DNA of 64,000 nucleotides from Bog-473 sp963755375 (GTDB lineage Bacteria; Actinomycetota; Acidimicrobiia; Acidimicrobiales; RAAP-2), in the NCBI GenBank assembly GCA_963755375.1, contig CAVWKG010000003.1, positions 186,001 through 250,000 on the forward strand, written 5' to 3'. Shown here one piece after another: positions 1-7,677 of this stretch. Each line of letters opens with the position of its first letter. The first letter of the stretch is position 1. The translations under genes and the position numbers were made by a program. The notes under the pieces were generated by a model that saw nothing but the letters and a program-made list of their open reading frames with translations, had not been told where the DNA came from and did not search any database.

Positions 1-246
1 GGACGGGCCCACGTGATGGCCGCCTCAGGACATGCGCCCTTCATCATGCTCACCACCCAGTTGCCCCGGCCGGCCACGGAGGCGGACCGCGCCCTACGGG
101 CCCCTGGGCCGGGCGGGATCTTCGACGCGGTGGATCTCCTGTCCGCCGACGCCCGGGCGCGGCTCGCCACGTACGCCGGTGGGCGGTGCGGCTCCCCCCG
201 AGCGGGGTTCTGGTCGGCGGCCGACGTGGCGCCGGGCGCGGTCTGA
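1..246 (+). CDS. C-terminal part of an unknown protein, cut by the left edge
   Basis: The reading frame is open from base 1 and ends at a TGA, so the true start lies outside the window. The visible 81 residues contain hydrophobic stretches such as HAPFIMLTTQLPRP and FDAVDLLSADARARL, which look like folded protein and not a shadow frame. I do not recognise the family. The stop codon sits in the first unit of a 17-bp tandem repeat, and the next gene starts inside the last unit, so the two may be co-transcribed. Confidence 0.5.
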   Translation, partial: GRAHVMAASGHAPFIMLTTQLPRPATEADRALRAPGPGGIFDAVDLLSADARARLATYAGGRCGSPRAGFWSAADVAPGAV

Positions 247-311
247 CCGTGGGCGCTGTCTAACGGTGGGCACGGTTTGACGGTGGGGACGGTCTGACGG
301 TGGGGACGGTC
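244..311. repeat. Four tandem 17-bp repeats between two small genes
   Basis: Units lie at 244-260, 261-277, 278-294 and 295-311. The last two are identical (TGACGGTGGGGACGGTC); the first two differ at a few positions. The array starts on the TGA stop of the upstream gene and runs into the GTG start of the downstream gene. Seventeen is not a multiple of three, so each unit shifts frame and supplies alternative stop (TGA, TAA) and start (GTG) codons. Confidence 0.85.
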
Positions 312-614
312 GTGGCCTGCGCCGTCGTGCGCGACGACCCCCCGCGCGTCTTCGTCGCCGAGGACATCGACACGTTGAACTGGGTCCTGGCCTGCCAGCT
401 GGTGGCCAAGACACCCGGGCGCGACCTGCCGCCCGGCGAGCGCGCCGCGTTGCGCGAGGCCTTGCGCGAGGAACGGTGGGGTGACGCCGTGTTCGCCTTC
501 ATCGCCCGCACGGGGACCGCGGTCGACGTCTACGAGAGCACGGAGTTGCATCTCGCGGCGGAGGCCGCCGTGGGGCCGCTGGAATTGCAGCTCACTCCCC
601 TCTTCGCCGAGTAG
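300..614 (+). CDS. Small conserved-looking protein of unknown function
   Basis: 104 residues from GTG at 300; a second in-frame GTG at 312 is equally possible and would avoid the repeat-encoded residues. The sequence opens with a short hydrophobic strand (VVACAVV), then VFVAEDIDTLNWVLACQLV, a charged helix (GERAALREALREERW) and an acidic C-terminus. No signal peptide, transmembrane segment or catalytic motif is evident. I do not recognise a named family. Confidence 0.55.
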   Translation: MGTVVACAVVRDDPPRVFVAEDIDTLNWVLACQLVAKTPGRDLPPGERAALREALREERWGDAVFAFIARTGTAVDVYESTELHLAAEAAVGPLELQLTPLFAE

Positions 615-647
615 CCGCGACGCTCGGCCGGGCGCGTCCCGCGGTGG

Positions 648-653
648 CAGGAT
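648..653 (+). promoter_or_regulatory. -10-like box for a leaderless start at 660
   Basis: CAGGAT lies six bases before the ATG at 660, the spacing expected when transcription starts on the start codon. There is no Shine-Dalgarno sequence in the gap. Confidence 0.4.
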
Positions 654-659
654 GCGTCC

Positions 660-1853
660 ATGCCGAGCGACCGCACCACGGTGACAGAGCTCGGGACCGG
701 TCTCGGCATGCTGGGGGTGGCGGGTATCGACGAGGCCATCCGGTCGCGCCCGGCCGCGATGCACAGCCTGTCGCCCGAGATGTGGGATCGCCTGGACCGC
801 TTGCGCAGCGGCGGCGCCTACGACGCGGAATTCCACGCCGCCTGGGCGAACGGCCAGGCCTTCTTGACCGCGGCCGACGGCCTCCGGGGGCGGCTGCCCC
901 TGGTCGTCGAGTGGAAGGGCACGGGCCGCGCCCCCGGCGACGAGGTGGCGCCCATCGACCTGCGTGTCGATCACGTCTACCTGGTGAGCTGCAAGTACCT
1001 CTCGAACATCCTCTTCAACGTCTCCCCGGCCAGCGTCTTCGACTCGCTCCTCTTCGGCGGCCAGGGCCGGGGTGGAAGAGCGGCGCGGGAGGTCGGCGGC
1101 GACTGGTATGCCGAAGTGGCCCCGGCCGAGTACCAGGCCCTCTACGACGCGGTGCGTCTCGCGGCTCGTCAGGCCGAGGCTGCGGCGGCGTCGCCCGCGC
1201 CCATCCGACCGGCCCGGCTTGAGCGCCCAGGTCGCATGCCCACCGCCGTGGCGCTGCCCGGCCTCGGCGGCGGCGCGGCGGGCACGGTCCCCGCGGCCGC
1301 TCCACCTCGCAGCAACGGGGGCCGGGATGGCGTGCCGCTCGACCTGCCGTCCCGCGCCGGCGATCTCACGGTGCCGCAGCGCGAGGCGTTGGGGCACTGG
1401 CTCCGCCCCGGCTGGCCTCCGGGCGCCAAGGATCTCTACGCCACGCTGTCGGGCGCCGTGGCCCGGGCCTCCGCCCGCCGCTGGGAGGCGGCCATGGACG
1501 ACCGGGGCGGCACCGGTGAGGCCATGCTCTGGCGGCTCCTGCGCATCGGGAGTGCGCCCTACTTCGTGCTGGGCTCCTCGGCGGACCGCTCGCTGCGGCT
1601 CCGCATCGCCACCTCCTGGGATTGGCGCCAGCAGTTCCAGTTGATCGCCATCACGATGGAGGGCCAGGCGGGCGGCCAACCCCGGGTGGGCTGGGAGGCC
1701 GTCGTGCGCGACCGGGCCTCCCACGAGGTGCACTCCGTGGTGGGGCACATCGAGGTCCGCTGGAGTCATGGCCGGTTCGGCGGCCTCCCCGAGGCCAAGG
1801 GCTACCTGGATACGTCGCATCACGTCGTCCCCGGGTATTTCACCCTCCGATGA
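660..1853 (+). CDS. Protein of unknown function with a weak PD-(D/E)XK-like pattern
   Basis: 397 residues. The N-terminal 170 residues look like a folded domain containing LPLVVEWKGTG, DLRVDHVYLVSCKYLSNIL and DWYAEVAPAEYQALYDAVR. An Asp followed 13 residues later by E-W-K, then an S-C-K strand, would fit a PD-(D/E)XK nuclease core, but this is only a pattern match. Residues about 175-240 are an Ala/Pro-rich linker. The C-terminal part (from about residue 245, with EALGHWLRPGWPPGAKDLYATL) ends in strands rich in Trp and Arg. The ATG follows a -10-like box with no ribosome binding site. The stop overlaps the start of the next gene (ATGA), which implies translational coupling. Confidence 0.6.
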   Translation: MPSDRTTVTELGTGLGMLGVAGIDEAIRSRPAAMHSLSPEMWDRLDRLRSGGAYDAEFHAAWANGQAFLTAADGLRGRLPLVVEWKGTGRAPGDEVAPIDLRVDHVYLVSCKYLSNILFNVSPASVFDSLLFGGQGRGGRAAREVGGDWYAEVAPAEYQALYDAVRLAARQAEAAAASPAPIRPARLERPGRMPTAVALPGLGGGAAGTVPAAAPPRSNGGRDGVPLDLPSRAGDLTVPQREALGHWLRPGWPPGAKDLYATLSGAVARASARRWEAAMDDRGGTGEAMLWRLLRIGSAPYFVLGSSADRSLRLRIATSWDWRQQFQLIAITMEGQAGGQPRVGWEAVVRDRASHEVHSVVGHIEVRWSHGRFGGLPEAKGYLDTSHHVVPGYFTLR

Positions 1854-2437
1854 CCGCCTTCGACCCTTCGTCCTTCACTCCCCCACTGCGTGTCCCCGAG
1901 CTCCACCACCCACCGGTCCTGCTGCGTCCGTACGCGATCTCCGACCTCGCCATGGTGCGCCAGGCCGCGGCCGATCCGTTCATCCCCTCCATTTCGTCCG
2001 TGCCGCGGACGTACACGGACGACTCGGGCCGGGCCTTCATCGAGCGCCAGCACGCCCGCGACGCCGAGGGTGACGGTTACTCCTTCGTCATCGCGCCCGA
2101 GGCCGCTCCGCGGGCCGGCATCGGGTCCATCGGGCTGTGGCTGCAGGAGATCGAGAGTGGGCGCGCCTCCATCGGCTACTGGCTCGTTGCGGGCGCCCGG
2201 GGGCAGGGCCTGGCGGCCCACGCCCTCCGGGCGTTGGTCTCCTTCGCGTTCGGCGCGCTGACCATCCCGCGCCTGCATCTCTTCGTGGAGCCCTGGAACG
2301 TGGCGTCGGCCCGGACGGCCGAAGCCGCGGGCTTCAGCCGCGAGGCGACCTTGAAGGGCTGGGAGCGCATCGACGGCGAGCAGCATGACGTCGATTGCTT
2401 CGCCCTCCTCTACTCCGAGTGGGCCTATCGCAACTGA
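1850..2437 (+). CDS. GNAT acetyltransferase, RimJ/RimL type
   Basis: 195 residues starting at the ATG that overlaps the previous stop. The acetyl-CoA pyrophosphate loop is visible as ARGQGLAA (about residues 114-121) after the strand IGYWLVAG. It is followed by the usual VEPWNVASARTAEAAGF segment, in which a backup Asn/Ala helix shapes the acyl-CoA tunnel. This order is typical of N-terminal or small-molecule acetyltransferases of the RimJ/RimL class. The acceptor cannot be read from sequence. It is probably co-expressed with the upstream unknown protein. Confidence 0.85.
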   Translation: MTAFDPSSFTPPLRVPELHHPPVLLRPYAISDLAMVRQAAADPFIPSISSVPRTYTDDSGRAFIERQHARDAEGDGYSFVIAPEAAPRAGIGSIGLWLQEIESGRASIGYWLVAGARGQGLAAHALRALVSFAFGALTIPRLHLFVEPWNVASARTAEAAGFSREATLKGWERIDGEQHDVDCFALLYSEWAYRN

Positions 2438-2475
2438 CGGGAGCACCCGCGCGCGTCCTCTGCCAGACTGCCCCG

Positions 2476-2877
2476 GTGTCCAGGCACGGCCACGAGGACG
2501 AGGGGATCGCCGAACGAATCGACCACCTGATGGTCGCCGTGTTCGCGACCGACGACGACGAGCGCCGGGACGACCTGGCCCGGCACGTCGCACCCGACCT
2601 CGTCTACGTCACCCCGGAGGCGGTCTTCGAGGGTCCCGCCGGCCTGAGCGACGCGTTCGCCCGATATCGCAACGAAGGCTGGTGGCAGACCGGTCTCCGG
2701 CGGACGAGCCCGGTCGACCTTCATCACGGGTACTTCCGCTATTCGTGGGAGCGGGTGGAGCGCGGCGCCACGGTGATGGAGGGCTGGAGCTTCGGCCGGC
2801 TGGACGAGTCGGGGGCCATCTGTCGTGTCGTGACGTTCGATGGATTGGTCCCCGGACAGCCCGACGGCCGATCATGA
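2476..2877 (+). CDS. NTF2-like (SnoaL-type) small protein
   Basis: 133 residues from GTG at 2476. An upstream in-frame start at 2395 lies inside the preceding gene and is unlikely. CAGACT at 2464-2469 could be a -10 box six bases before the GTG. An N-terminal helix is followed by LARHVAPDLVYVTPEAVFEGPAGLSDAF and strands DLHHGYFRYSWERV and VMEGWSFGRLDESGAICRVVTFDG, the alpha+beta cone of the NTF2 superfamily. Members include ketosteroid isomerases, polyketide cyclases and many non-enzymatic folds; no catalytic dyad stands out. The next gene, a crotonase, starts 29 bases downstream. Confidence 0.7.
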   Translation: MSRHGHEDEGIAERIDHLMVAVFATDDDERRDDLARHVAPDLVYVTPEAVFEGPAGLSDAFARYRNEGWWQTGLRRTSPVDLHHGYFRYSWERVERGATVMEGWSFGRLDESGAICRVVTFDGLVPGQPDGRS

Positions 2878-2905
2878 GAGCCCGAGACATACGGAGGGAA
2901 CGCTG

Positions 2906-3703
2906 ATGCTGGTGCTCGTCGAGGTCGACGACCGGGTGGCCATTGTCACCCTGAACCGGCCGGAGGCGCGCAACGCGATTTCGGCCGAGCTGCACGGGCA
3001 GCTGGACGAGGCCATTACGGGCCTCGACACCCGTGACGACGTGGGATGCATCGTGCTCACCGGAGCGGACCCGGCCTTCTGCGCCGGCATGGATCTCAAG
3101 TCACTCGCCACCGAGTTGCGCGCGGTGCAGAAGGAACGACAGCGCGGCCCGGCACGCCGCTCCGGGATGATGCCGCCGCATGACACCCCGGTCATTGGCG
3201 CCATCAACGGCCCGACAGTGACGGGCGGGCTCGAACTGGCCATGTGCTGTGACTTCCTGATCGCGTCGGAACGGGCGCGCTTCGCCGACACGCACGCCCG
3301 GGTCGGCGTCATGCCGGGTGGCGGCATGACGATCCGGCTGCCTCAGCTCGTCGGGATCGACCGGGCCCGTCGCATGAGCTTGACCGGTGACTACATCGAC
3401 GCCGAGACGGCGCGCGACTGGGGCCTCGTCGTCGAGGTCGTCGCCCACGAGTCACTACTGGAACGGGCCCGGGAGCTGGCTGCCACCATCGCGTCCATTC
3501 CCGGCGAGTACCTCTGCGAGCTCCGGCGCGGGTACGACGAATTCGGCGGTCACAGCGGCCCCGAGGCGTTCGTGGCCGAGGCCGCGTGGTCGCGCGCGTG
3601 GATGGCGGAGCGCTTCGACCAATCGCGCCTGTCGACCGAGCGCGAGAAGATCGTGGCCCGGGGCCGGGAGCAGACCACGGGACTCGACGGCGCCCCAGCG
3701 TGA
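2906..3703 (+). CDS. Enoyl-CoA hydratase/isomerase family protein
   Basis: 265 residues. The ATG at 2906 was chosen because GGAGGG (2893-2898) lies at good distance. Crotonase features: NRPEARNAIS, the oxyanion loop ADPAFCAGMDL, and GPTVTGGLELAMCCDF, which keeps the first catalytic-type Glu. The second Glu position of true hydratases (usually in a PE-x-LG-x-PG segment) reads THARVGVMPGGG and lacks Glu, so hydration of a simple enoyl-CoA is uncertain. The stop overlaps the GTG of the F420-type oxidoreductase (GTGA), so the two are translationally coupled. Confidence 0.85.
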   Translation: MLVLVEVDDRVAIVTLNRPEARNAISAELHGQLDEAITGLDTRDDVGCIVLTGADPAFCAGMDLKSLATELRAVQKERQRGPARRSGMMPPHDTPVIGAINGPTVTGGLELAMCCDFLIASERARFADTHARVGVMPGGGMTIRLPQLVGIDRARRMSLTGDYIDAETARDWGLVVEVVAHESLLERARELAATIASIPGEYLCELRRGYDEFGGHSGPEAFVAEAAWSRAWMAERFDQSRLSTEREKIVARGREQTTGLDGAPA

Positions 3704-4734
3704 GGGTCTACGCGGGCATGGACCCGCGCCTCAGCCTGCCCGAGGCCATCGCGCACGCACAGCGGGTGGAGCACCTGGGCTACGACGGGCTGCACGTGGC
3801 CGAGACGGTGCACGACTCCATGGCGGTGGCGCTGCTCGCCGCCGAGCACACCGCGCGGATCGTCGTGCGCACCAGCGTGTCGCTCGCCTTCACCCGCAGC
3901 CCGACCCTCCTCGCCTATGCGGCTTGGGACATCGCGAAGCTCAGCGGCGGACGGTTTGAGCTCGGCCTCGGCACTCAGGTGCGCCAGAACATCGAGGACC
4001 GCTACGCCGTGCCCTTCGGTGCGGACCCCATCGGCCGACTGGGCGACTATGTCGGTGCGGTGCGGGCGGCCTTCGCGTCCTTCGCATCGGGTGCGACACC
4101 CGCCTACGAGAGTCCGCACTACCGCGTCACCCGGATGCAGCCGTACTTCAATCCGGGGCCCGACGCGGCGACGCGGGCTCCGCCCATCTATCTCGGCGGG
4201 GTCCAGCGGAAGGCCTGCGCGCTGGCGGGCGCAGTGGCGGACGGCTTCGTCAGCCACCCGACCAACTCGAATCCGCGTTACCTGCGTGAGACCTGCCTCC
4301 CCGCCCTCGCCGAGGGTGCCCGCGCCGCCGGGCGGGACCTGAGCGAGGCGCAGTTCGAGACGGTCATCGGCACGTCCGTCGTCACGGGGGCCACACCGGA
4401 CGACGTCGTGGTCGAGCGCGAGCGCCAGCGCCGCCTGTTGGCCTTCTTGTACTCGACCCCCGCGTACGCCCCGACGCTGGAGCTCTACGGGTGGATCGAG
4501 GTCGGACCCCGGCTCCGGGAACTGATCCGTCACGACCGCTGGGACGACCTAGCGGCCGTGCTCCCCGACGAGGTGCTCGACACCCTCGTCCCGTGTGGCA
4601 CCTTCGACGAGCTCCCCGGCCTGTTGCGCGAGCGCTTCAGCGGGCTGGGACAGGGCATCGTGATGTCCCCACCGCCCAACGTCGCCGACGACGACGCCTT
4701 CCGTCCGGTGGTGGCGGCGCTCCAGGTGGCCTGA
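3700..4734 (+). CDS. LLM-class, probably F420-dependent, oxidoreductase
   Basis: 344 residues from GTG at 3700, which overlaps the crotonase stop. The N-terminus VRVYAGMDPRLSL and the pattern HLGYDGLHVAETVHD ... VRTSVSLAFTRSPTLLAYAAWDIAKLSGGRFELGLGT are typical of the bacterial luciferase-like TIM barrel. YLGGVQRKACALAGAVADGF marks the C-terminal cofactor side. Members in actinobacteria use reduced F420 or FMN to reduce or oxygenate a carbonyl or enoyl substrate. Coupling to a crotonase suggests action on a CoA- or lipid-derived substrate, but this is inference. Confidence 0.85.
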   Translation: MRVYAGMDPRLSLPEAIAHAQRVEHLGYDGLHVAETVHDSMAVALLAAEHTARIVVRTSVSLAFTRSPTLLAYAAWDIAKLSGGRFELGLGTQVRQNIEDRYAVPFGADPIGRLGDYVGAVRAAFASFASGATPAYESPHYRVTRMQPYFNPGPDAATRAPPIYLGGVQRKACALAGAVADGFVSHPTNSNPRYLRETCLPALAEGARAAGRDLSEAQFETVIGTSVVTGATPDDVVVERERQRRLLAFLYSTPAYAPTLELYGWIEVGPRLRELIRHDRWDDLAAVLPDEVLDTLVPCGTFDELPGLLRERFSGLGQGIVMSPPPNVADDDAFRPVVAALQVA

Positions 4735-4751
4735 GGCGGTTCCCGCCTCAG
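4731..4751. terminator. Bidirectional hairpin terminator covering two stop codons
   Basis: CTGAGGCGG (4731-4739) and CCGCCTCAG (4743-4751) form a perfect 9-bp stem with a 3-base loop. The stop codons of the two convergent genes lie inside the two arms. There is no T tract on either side. Confidence 0.7.
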
Positions 4752-5647
4752 TGGGGCATCGGGAAGATGAGGTCCTCGGCCGCCATGGCCTCCACGGCGA
4801 CGCGCCGGCCTGCCTCGCCCATCGGCGCGTACCGCTCGGCCGACGCCAGCACCCGGGGCAGCAGTGCGATGTCACCCGGCGTGCAGAAGGCGTGCACGCC
4901 TGGCGTGGAGAGGGCGAAGTGGATGCCGCGGTCGAGCTCGTCGTCACTGGCCTGCGGCTCGTACCACGAGTCGGCCCAGCGGGCGGAGGTGGAGTCACTC
5001 CCGGCCACCGCGTCGGCCAGCGGGCGACCGTCGGCCCACGGCCGCCTGGCGGCCGCCTTGATCACCATGACGCCCACGTCGCGTTCGGCGCACAGGGCGA
5101 GGAGCTCCTCGGCCGGCTCGCGGTACTCCGTTCGGGACCACAGCGCGGGATAGACCGGGAACATCACGGTGTCGAGGTCGAAACGGCGGAGCGCCTCGAG
5201 GTGGGCGCGTGGGACCTCCATGTCGTGACCCGTGATGCCGGCGAACCGGGTGTGGCCGGCGTCACGCAGGGCCACGATGCGCTCCAGCGCCGCCGAGCGC
5301 CGGTCGAGCTCTTGGAGAGAGGTCACCGCGTGGGCCTGGTAGAGGTCCAGGACCTCCGCCTGCAGCAGGCGACGGGTGGTGTCGAACTGGTCGGTCACCC
5401 CGTCGGGGTTGGCCCGCAGCGTCTTCCCCGCAAGGAACAGCTCCTGACGGTGCGCCGCCAGATGCGGACCCACCACCGACTCGGCCGCGCCGTACTGCGG
5501 CGCGATGTCGAGGTGGTTCACCCCTTGGTCGAGCGCCAGTTGGAGCCAGGCCCCCGCCTGCTCGACGGTGGCCGCCCAGCAGGCGGCACCACCCAGCACG
5601 GCCACGCTGCTCTCGTGCCCGGTCCGTCCGAGCCGGCGCCGCTCCAT
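4748..5647 (-). CDS. Aldo/keto reductase
   Basis: 299 residues from ATG at 5647; the open frame extends upstream but the family begins at MERRRLGRTG. The catalytic tetrad is complete: Asp47 and Tyr52 (LDIAPQYG), Lys75 (FLAGKTL) and His106 (YQAHAVTS). The barrel strand order is normal, and the LALCAERDVGVMVIKA segment is typical of AKRs of the YghZ/AKR13-like groups. It reduces an aldehyde or ketone with NAD(P)H; the substrate is unknown. It starts 10 bases after the stop of the tandem VOC protein, so the two probably form an operon. Confidence 0.88.
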   Translation of the reverse strand: MERRRLGRTGHESSVAVLGGAACWAATVEQAGAWLQLALDQGVNHLDIAPQYGAAESVVGPHLAAHRQELFLAGKTLRANPDGVTDQFDTTRRLLQAEVLDLYQAHAVTSLQELDRRSAALERIVALRDAGHTRFAGITGHDMEVPRAHLEALRRFDLDTVMFPVYPALWSRTEYREPAEELLALCAERDVGVMVIKAAARRPWADGRPLADAVAGSDSTSARWADSWYEPQASDDELDRGIHFALSTPGVHAFCTPGDIALLPRVLASAERYAPMGEAGRRVAVEAMAAEDLIFPMPH

Positions 5648-5657
5648 CGTCCCGGCG

Positions 5658-6428
5658 CTATGCCTTGAACTGCAGGACGTTGAAGACCGCTCCGACGTTG
5701 TCGGAGAGGACGGCAAACCGCCCGGGTTCGATATCGGCCGGCCCCATGAACACGCTGGCGCCGAGCTCCTGCGCCTTCGCCACCGAGGCGTCGGTGTCGG
5801 CCACCGCGAAGTAGACCCCCCAGAACGGCGGGATCTCCGCCGGCATGTCAGGGGTCTTCTGCATCATCCCACCGAGAGACTTCCCGTTGCGCTGCCACTC
5901 GGTGTAGGCCGGCGGCCCACCCGGAGGGCCCTGCTCGTTGGCGTCCCACCCGAACACGGCGCCGTAGAAGGACTTCGACGCGTCGAGGTCCGTCGTGATC
6001 AGCTCGCTCCAGCAATACGTGCCGGGCTCGTTGGCCACCTGTGCCCCCGTGTGCTGGCCGGGCTGCCAGAGGCCGAGTACCGCTCCGACGGGGTCGGCGA
6101 ACACGGCCATGCGGCCCGCATCCATGACGTCCATCGGAGGGACGAAGACAGTACCGCCGTTGGCCGACACTTTGGCCACGGTGTCGTCGGCGCTGTCGAC
6201 GTTGACATAGGTCATCCAGACCGGCGGCATGTCGGGGTTCATCAGCGGGCCGAGGCCCGCCACCGACTTCCCACCCAGGTCGCAGACCGAATAGCCCCCC
6301 GCCTCGGGCGGCCCCTCCGGGCAGTTCCAGCCGAAGAGCCCCCCGTAGAACTCCCTCGACTTCGCCAAGTCGGTGCTGCCCAGGTCCACCCAGGAGGGGA
6401 TTCCGTCTTCGTAGCGCTCGAACTCCAC
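5658..6428 (-). CDS. Tandem VOC (glyoxalase-like) protein
   Basis: 256 residues from GTG at 6428, preceded by AGGAGA at a standard distance. Two VOC modules are visible: SWVDLGSTDLAKSREFYGGLFGW from about residue 11 and CWSELITTDLDASKSFYGAVFGW from about residue 138. Each ends with a strand of the type FADPVGAVLGLWQP or LSDNVGAVFNVLQF. Proteins with this double module resemble actinobacterial hydroxylase-type VOC proteins. The usual metal-binding His/Glu set is not evident, so a binding role is possible. Likely operon with the downstream aldo/keto reductase. Confidence 0.85.
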   Translation of the reverse strand: MEFERYEDGIPSWVDLGSTDLAKSREFYGGLFGWNCPEGPPEAGGYSVCDLGGKSVAGLGPLMNPDMPPVWMTYVNVDSADDTVAKVSANGGTVFVPPMDVMDAGRMAVFADPVGAVLGLWQPGQHTGAQVANEPGTYCWSELITTDLDASKSFYGAVFGWDANEQGPPGGPPAYTEWQRNGKSLGGMMQKTPDMPAEIPPFWGVYFAVADTDASVAKAQELGASVFMGPADIEPGRFAVLSDNVGAVFNVLQFKA

Positions 6429-6546
6429 AGTGCCGTCTCCTCACACGCGCGGTGCCCCGACGGGTCGACGGTACCCGATCGAGGTCGCACCCGCACGGGG
6501 CCGGGGATGAGAAGATCACTCAAGTGCCTCAGACCCCGCGGGCCGC

Positions 6547-7047
6547 ATGAGCCCCAACCCCATTGGCAACAGGGTGGAGCAACTGGCCCAATCCCTGGCC
6601 GAGCACATCGTGCCGATGATCGTGGACGCCATTGACATCGACTCCCTGCTGGACAAGGTCGATGTCGAGAAGGTCATTGAGCGGGTCGATGTCGAGAAGG
6701 TCGTTGAGCGGGTCGATGTCGAGAAGATCATCGATCGGGTCGACGTGCAGCAGATCATCGATCGAGTCGACGTGCAGCAGATCATCGAGCGGGTCGACAT
6801 CAACGCCATCGTGAACAAAATCGACATTGACGCACTGGTCGAGCAGACCGAGCTGGGCTCCATCATCGCCCGATCGACCACTGGGATCCTGACCGAGGTC
6901 CTCGACGTCGTTCGGGCGCAGGGGGTCGGGGTGGACGACTTCATCCTGCGCTGGGGGAACCGGCTCATCGGACGGGGCAAGAAGGTCGCGGACTGGCCGG
7001 AGGGTCCGCCGCTCCTCGTCGCACCGAAGGCGATCGCGCCATCGTGA
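6547..7047 (+). CDS. Nonapeptide-repeat protein, partner of an RDD membrane protein
   Basis: 166 residues. Residues 29-109 are nine consecutive 9-residue units of the form (V/I)DVEKVIER, with an Asp at position 2 and hydrophobics at positions 1, 3, 6 and 7. This regular pattern predicts a short-turn solenoid or repeated amphipathic helix. It is followed by a conserved-looking tail: SIIARSTTG, then DVVRAQGVGVDDFILRWGNRLIGRG. There is no signal peptide or membrane segment. The gene is coupled by a GTGA overlap to the RDD gene. A divergent pair with the same order and the same tail signature lies at 25695-26932. Similar RDD-linked repeat proteins are, from memory, common in actinobacteria; the function is unknown. 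Confidence 0.75.
   Translation: MSPNPIGNRVEQLAQSLAEHIVPMIVDAIDIDSLLDKVDVEKVIERVDVEKVVERVDVEKIIDRVDVQQIIDRVDVQQIIERVDINAIVNKIDIDALVEQTELGSIIARSTTGILTEVLDVVRAQGVGVDDFILRWGNRLIGRGKKVADWPEGPPLLVAPKAIAPS
6631..6873 (+). repeat. Nine 27-bp coding repeats
   Basis: Units start at 6631 and recur every 27 bases to 6873. Units 2-6 (6658-6792) are nearly identical at DNA level (GTCGATGTCGAGAAG and variants), while the outer units are diverged. The period matches nine codons, so copy number can change without breaking the frame. Confidence 0.9.
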
Positions 7048-7646
7048 CCACCGTGCCCATGCCCTCGCCCGCGCTCACCGTCGGGCGCCAGGGGAACTAC
7101 GCCGGTGCGGTCAGCCGGCTCGCCGCCTTCGCCGCAGACGTCGGAGCATCGTGGGGCCTCTACACCCTCGGCGTGGCGCTGCTCAACGCAGCGGTCAAGC
7201 TGGTGACCGGACACTCCTACACGCTCAGCAATCACCAGCTGGTGGCCTTCATCGTGCTGACGGCCTGGGAGTTCCTCTATTTCACGTACCAATGGGCGGT
7301 GAGTGGTAAGACGCTCGGCATGGCCATCCTCGGGCTGCAGGTGGTCACCGCCAAGGGCGGGCCCATCAGCGGACGCCAGGCCGTCTTCCGGACCGTAGGC
7401 CTCGGGTTCACCCTGTTCTTCACGCTGGGTATCGGGTTTCTCGGCATCGTGTTCCAGCGCAACCGGCGCGCCCTCAATGACTTCATTGCCGGGACCGCCG
7501 TCGTCTATGACTGGGACGCCCGCGCCGCCCGGCTCCGCTGGATGGCCCGCAAAGAGGGAACCCACGGCGCCAAGCCGGTCAAGGAGCTAGGCGCCTCGCG
7601 GGCTGCGCCAAGCCGGCTGCCGGGCGACCCGACCAGAACCCCTTGA
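7044..7646 (+). CDS. RDD family membrane protein
   Basis: 200 residues from GTG at 7044, which overlaps the previous stop. Three hydrophobic segments (about residues 25-52, 66-90 and 110-140) carry the RDD pattern: an N-terminal Arg (AVSRLAAFAADV, with Asp), GKTLGMAILGLQVV after the second segment, and ALNDFIAGTAVVYD at the C-terminal side. RDD proteins are integral membrane proteins of largely unknown role; some are proposed transporters or antiporters. The C-terminal 40 residues are basic and probably cytosolic. Coupling to the repeat protein suggests a two-part complex at the membrane. Confidence 0.85.
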   Translation: MTTVPMPSPALTVGRQGNYAGAVSRLAAFAADVGASWGLYTLGVALLNAAVKLVTGHSYTLSNHQLVAFIVLTAWEFLYFTYQWAVSGKTLGMAILGLQVVTAKGGPISGRQAVFRTVGLGFTLFFTLGIGFLGIVFQRNRRALNDFIAGTAVVYDWDARAARLRWMARKEGTHGAKPVKELGASRAAPSRLPGDPTRTP

Positions 7647-7664
7647 ATGAGGGTTGCCGCCCTC

Positions 7665-7670
7665 TACGAT
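7665..7670 (+). promoter_or_regulatory. -10 box for a leaderless start at 7678
   Basis: TACGAT is seven bases upstream of the ATG at 7678; there is no ribosome binding site in between. Confidence 0.45.
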
Positions 7671-7677
7671 GCCGCGC

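Noticed and set aside
6631..6873. Regular 27-bp repeats that could suggest a CRISPR array
   Set aside because: The units are adjacent with no spacers, keep an open frame and encode a regular nine-residue protein repeat.
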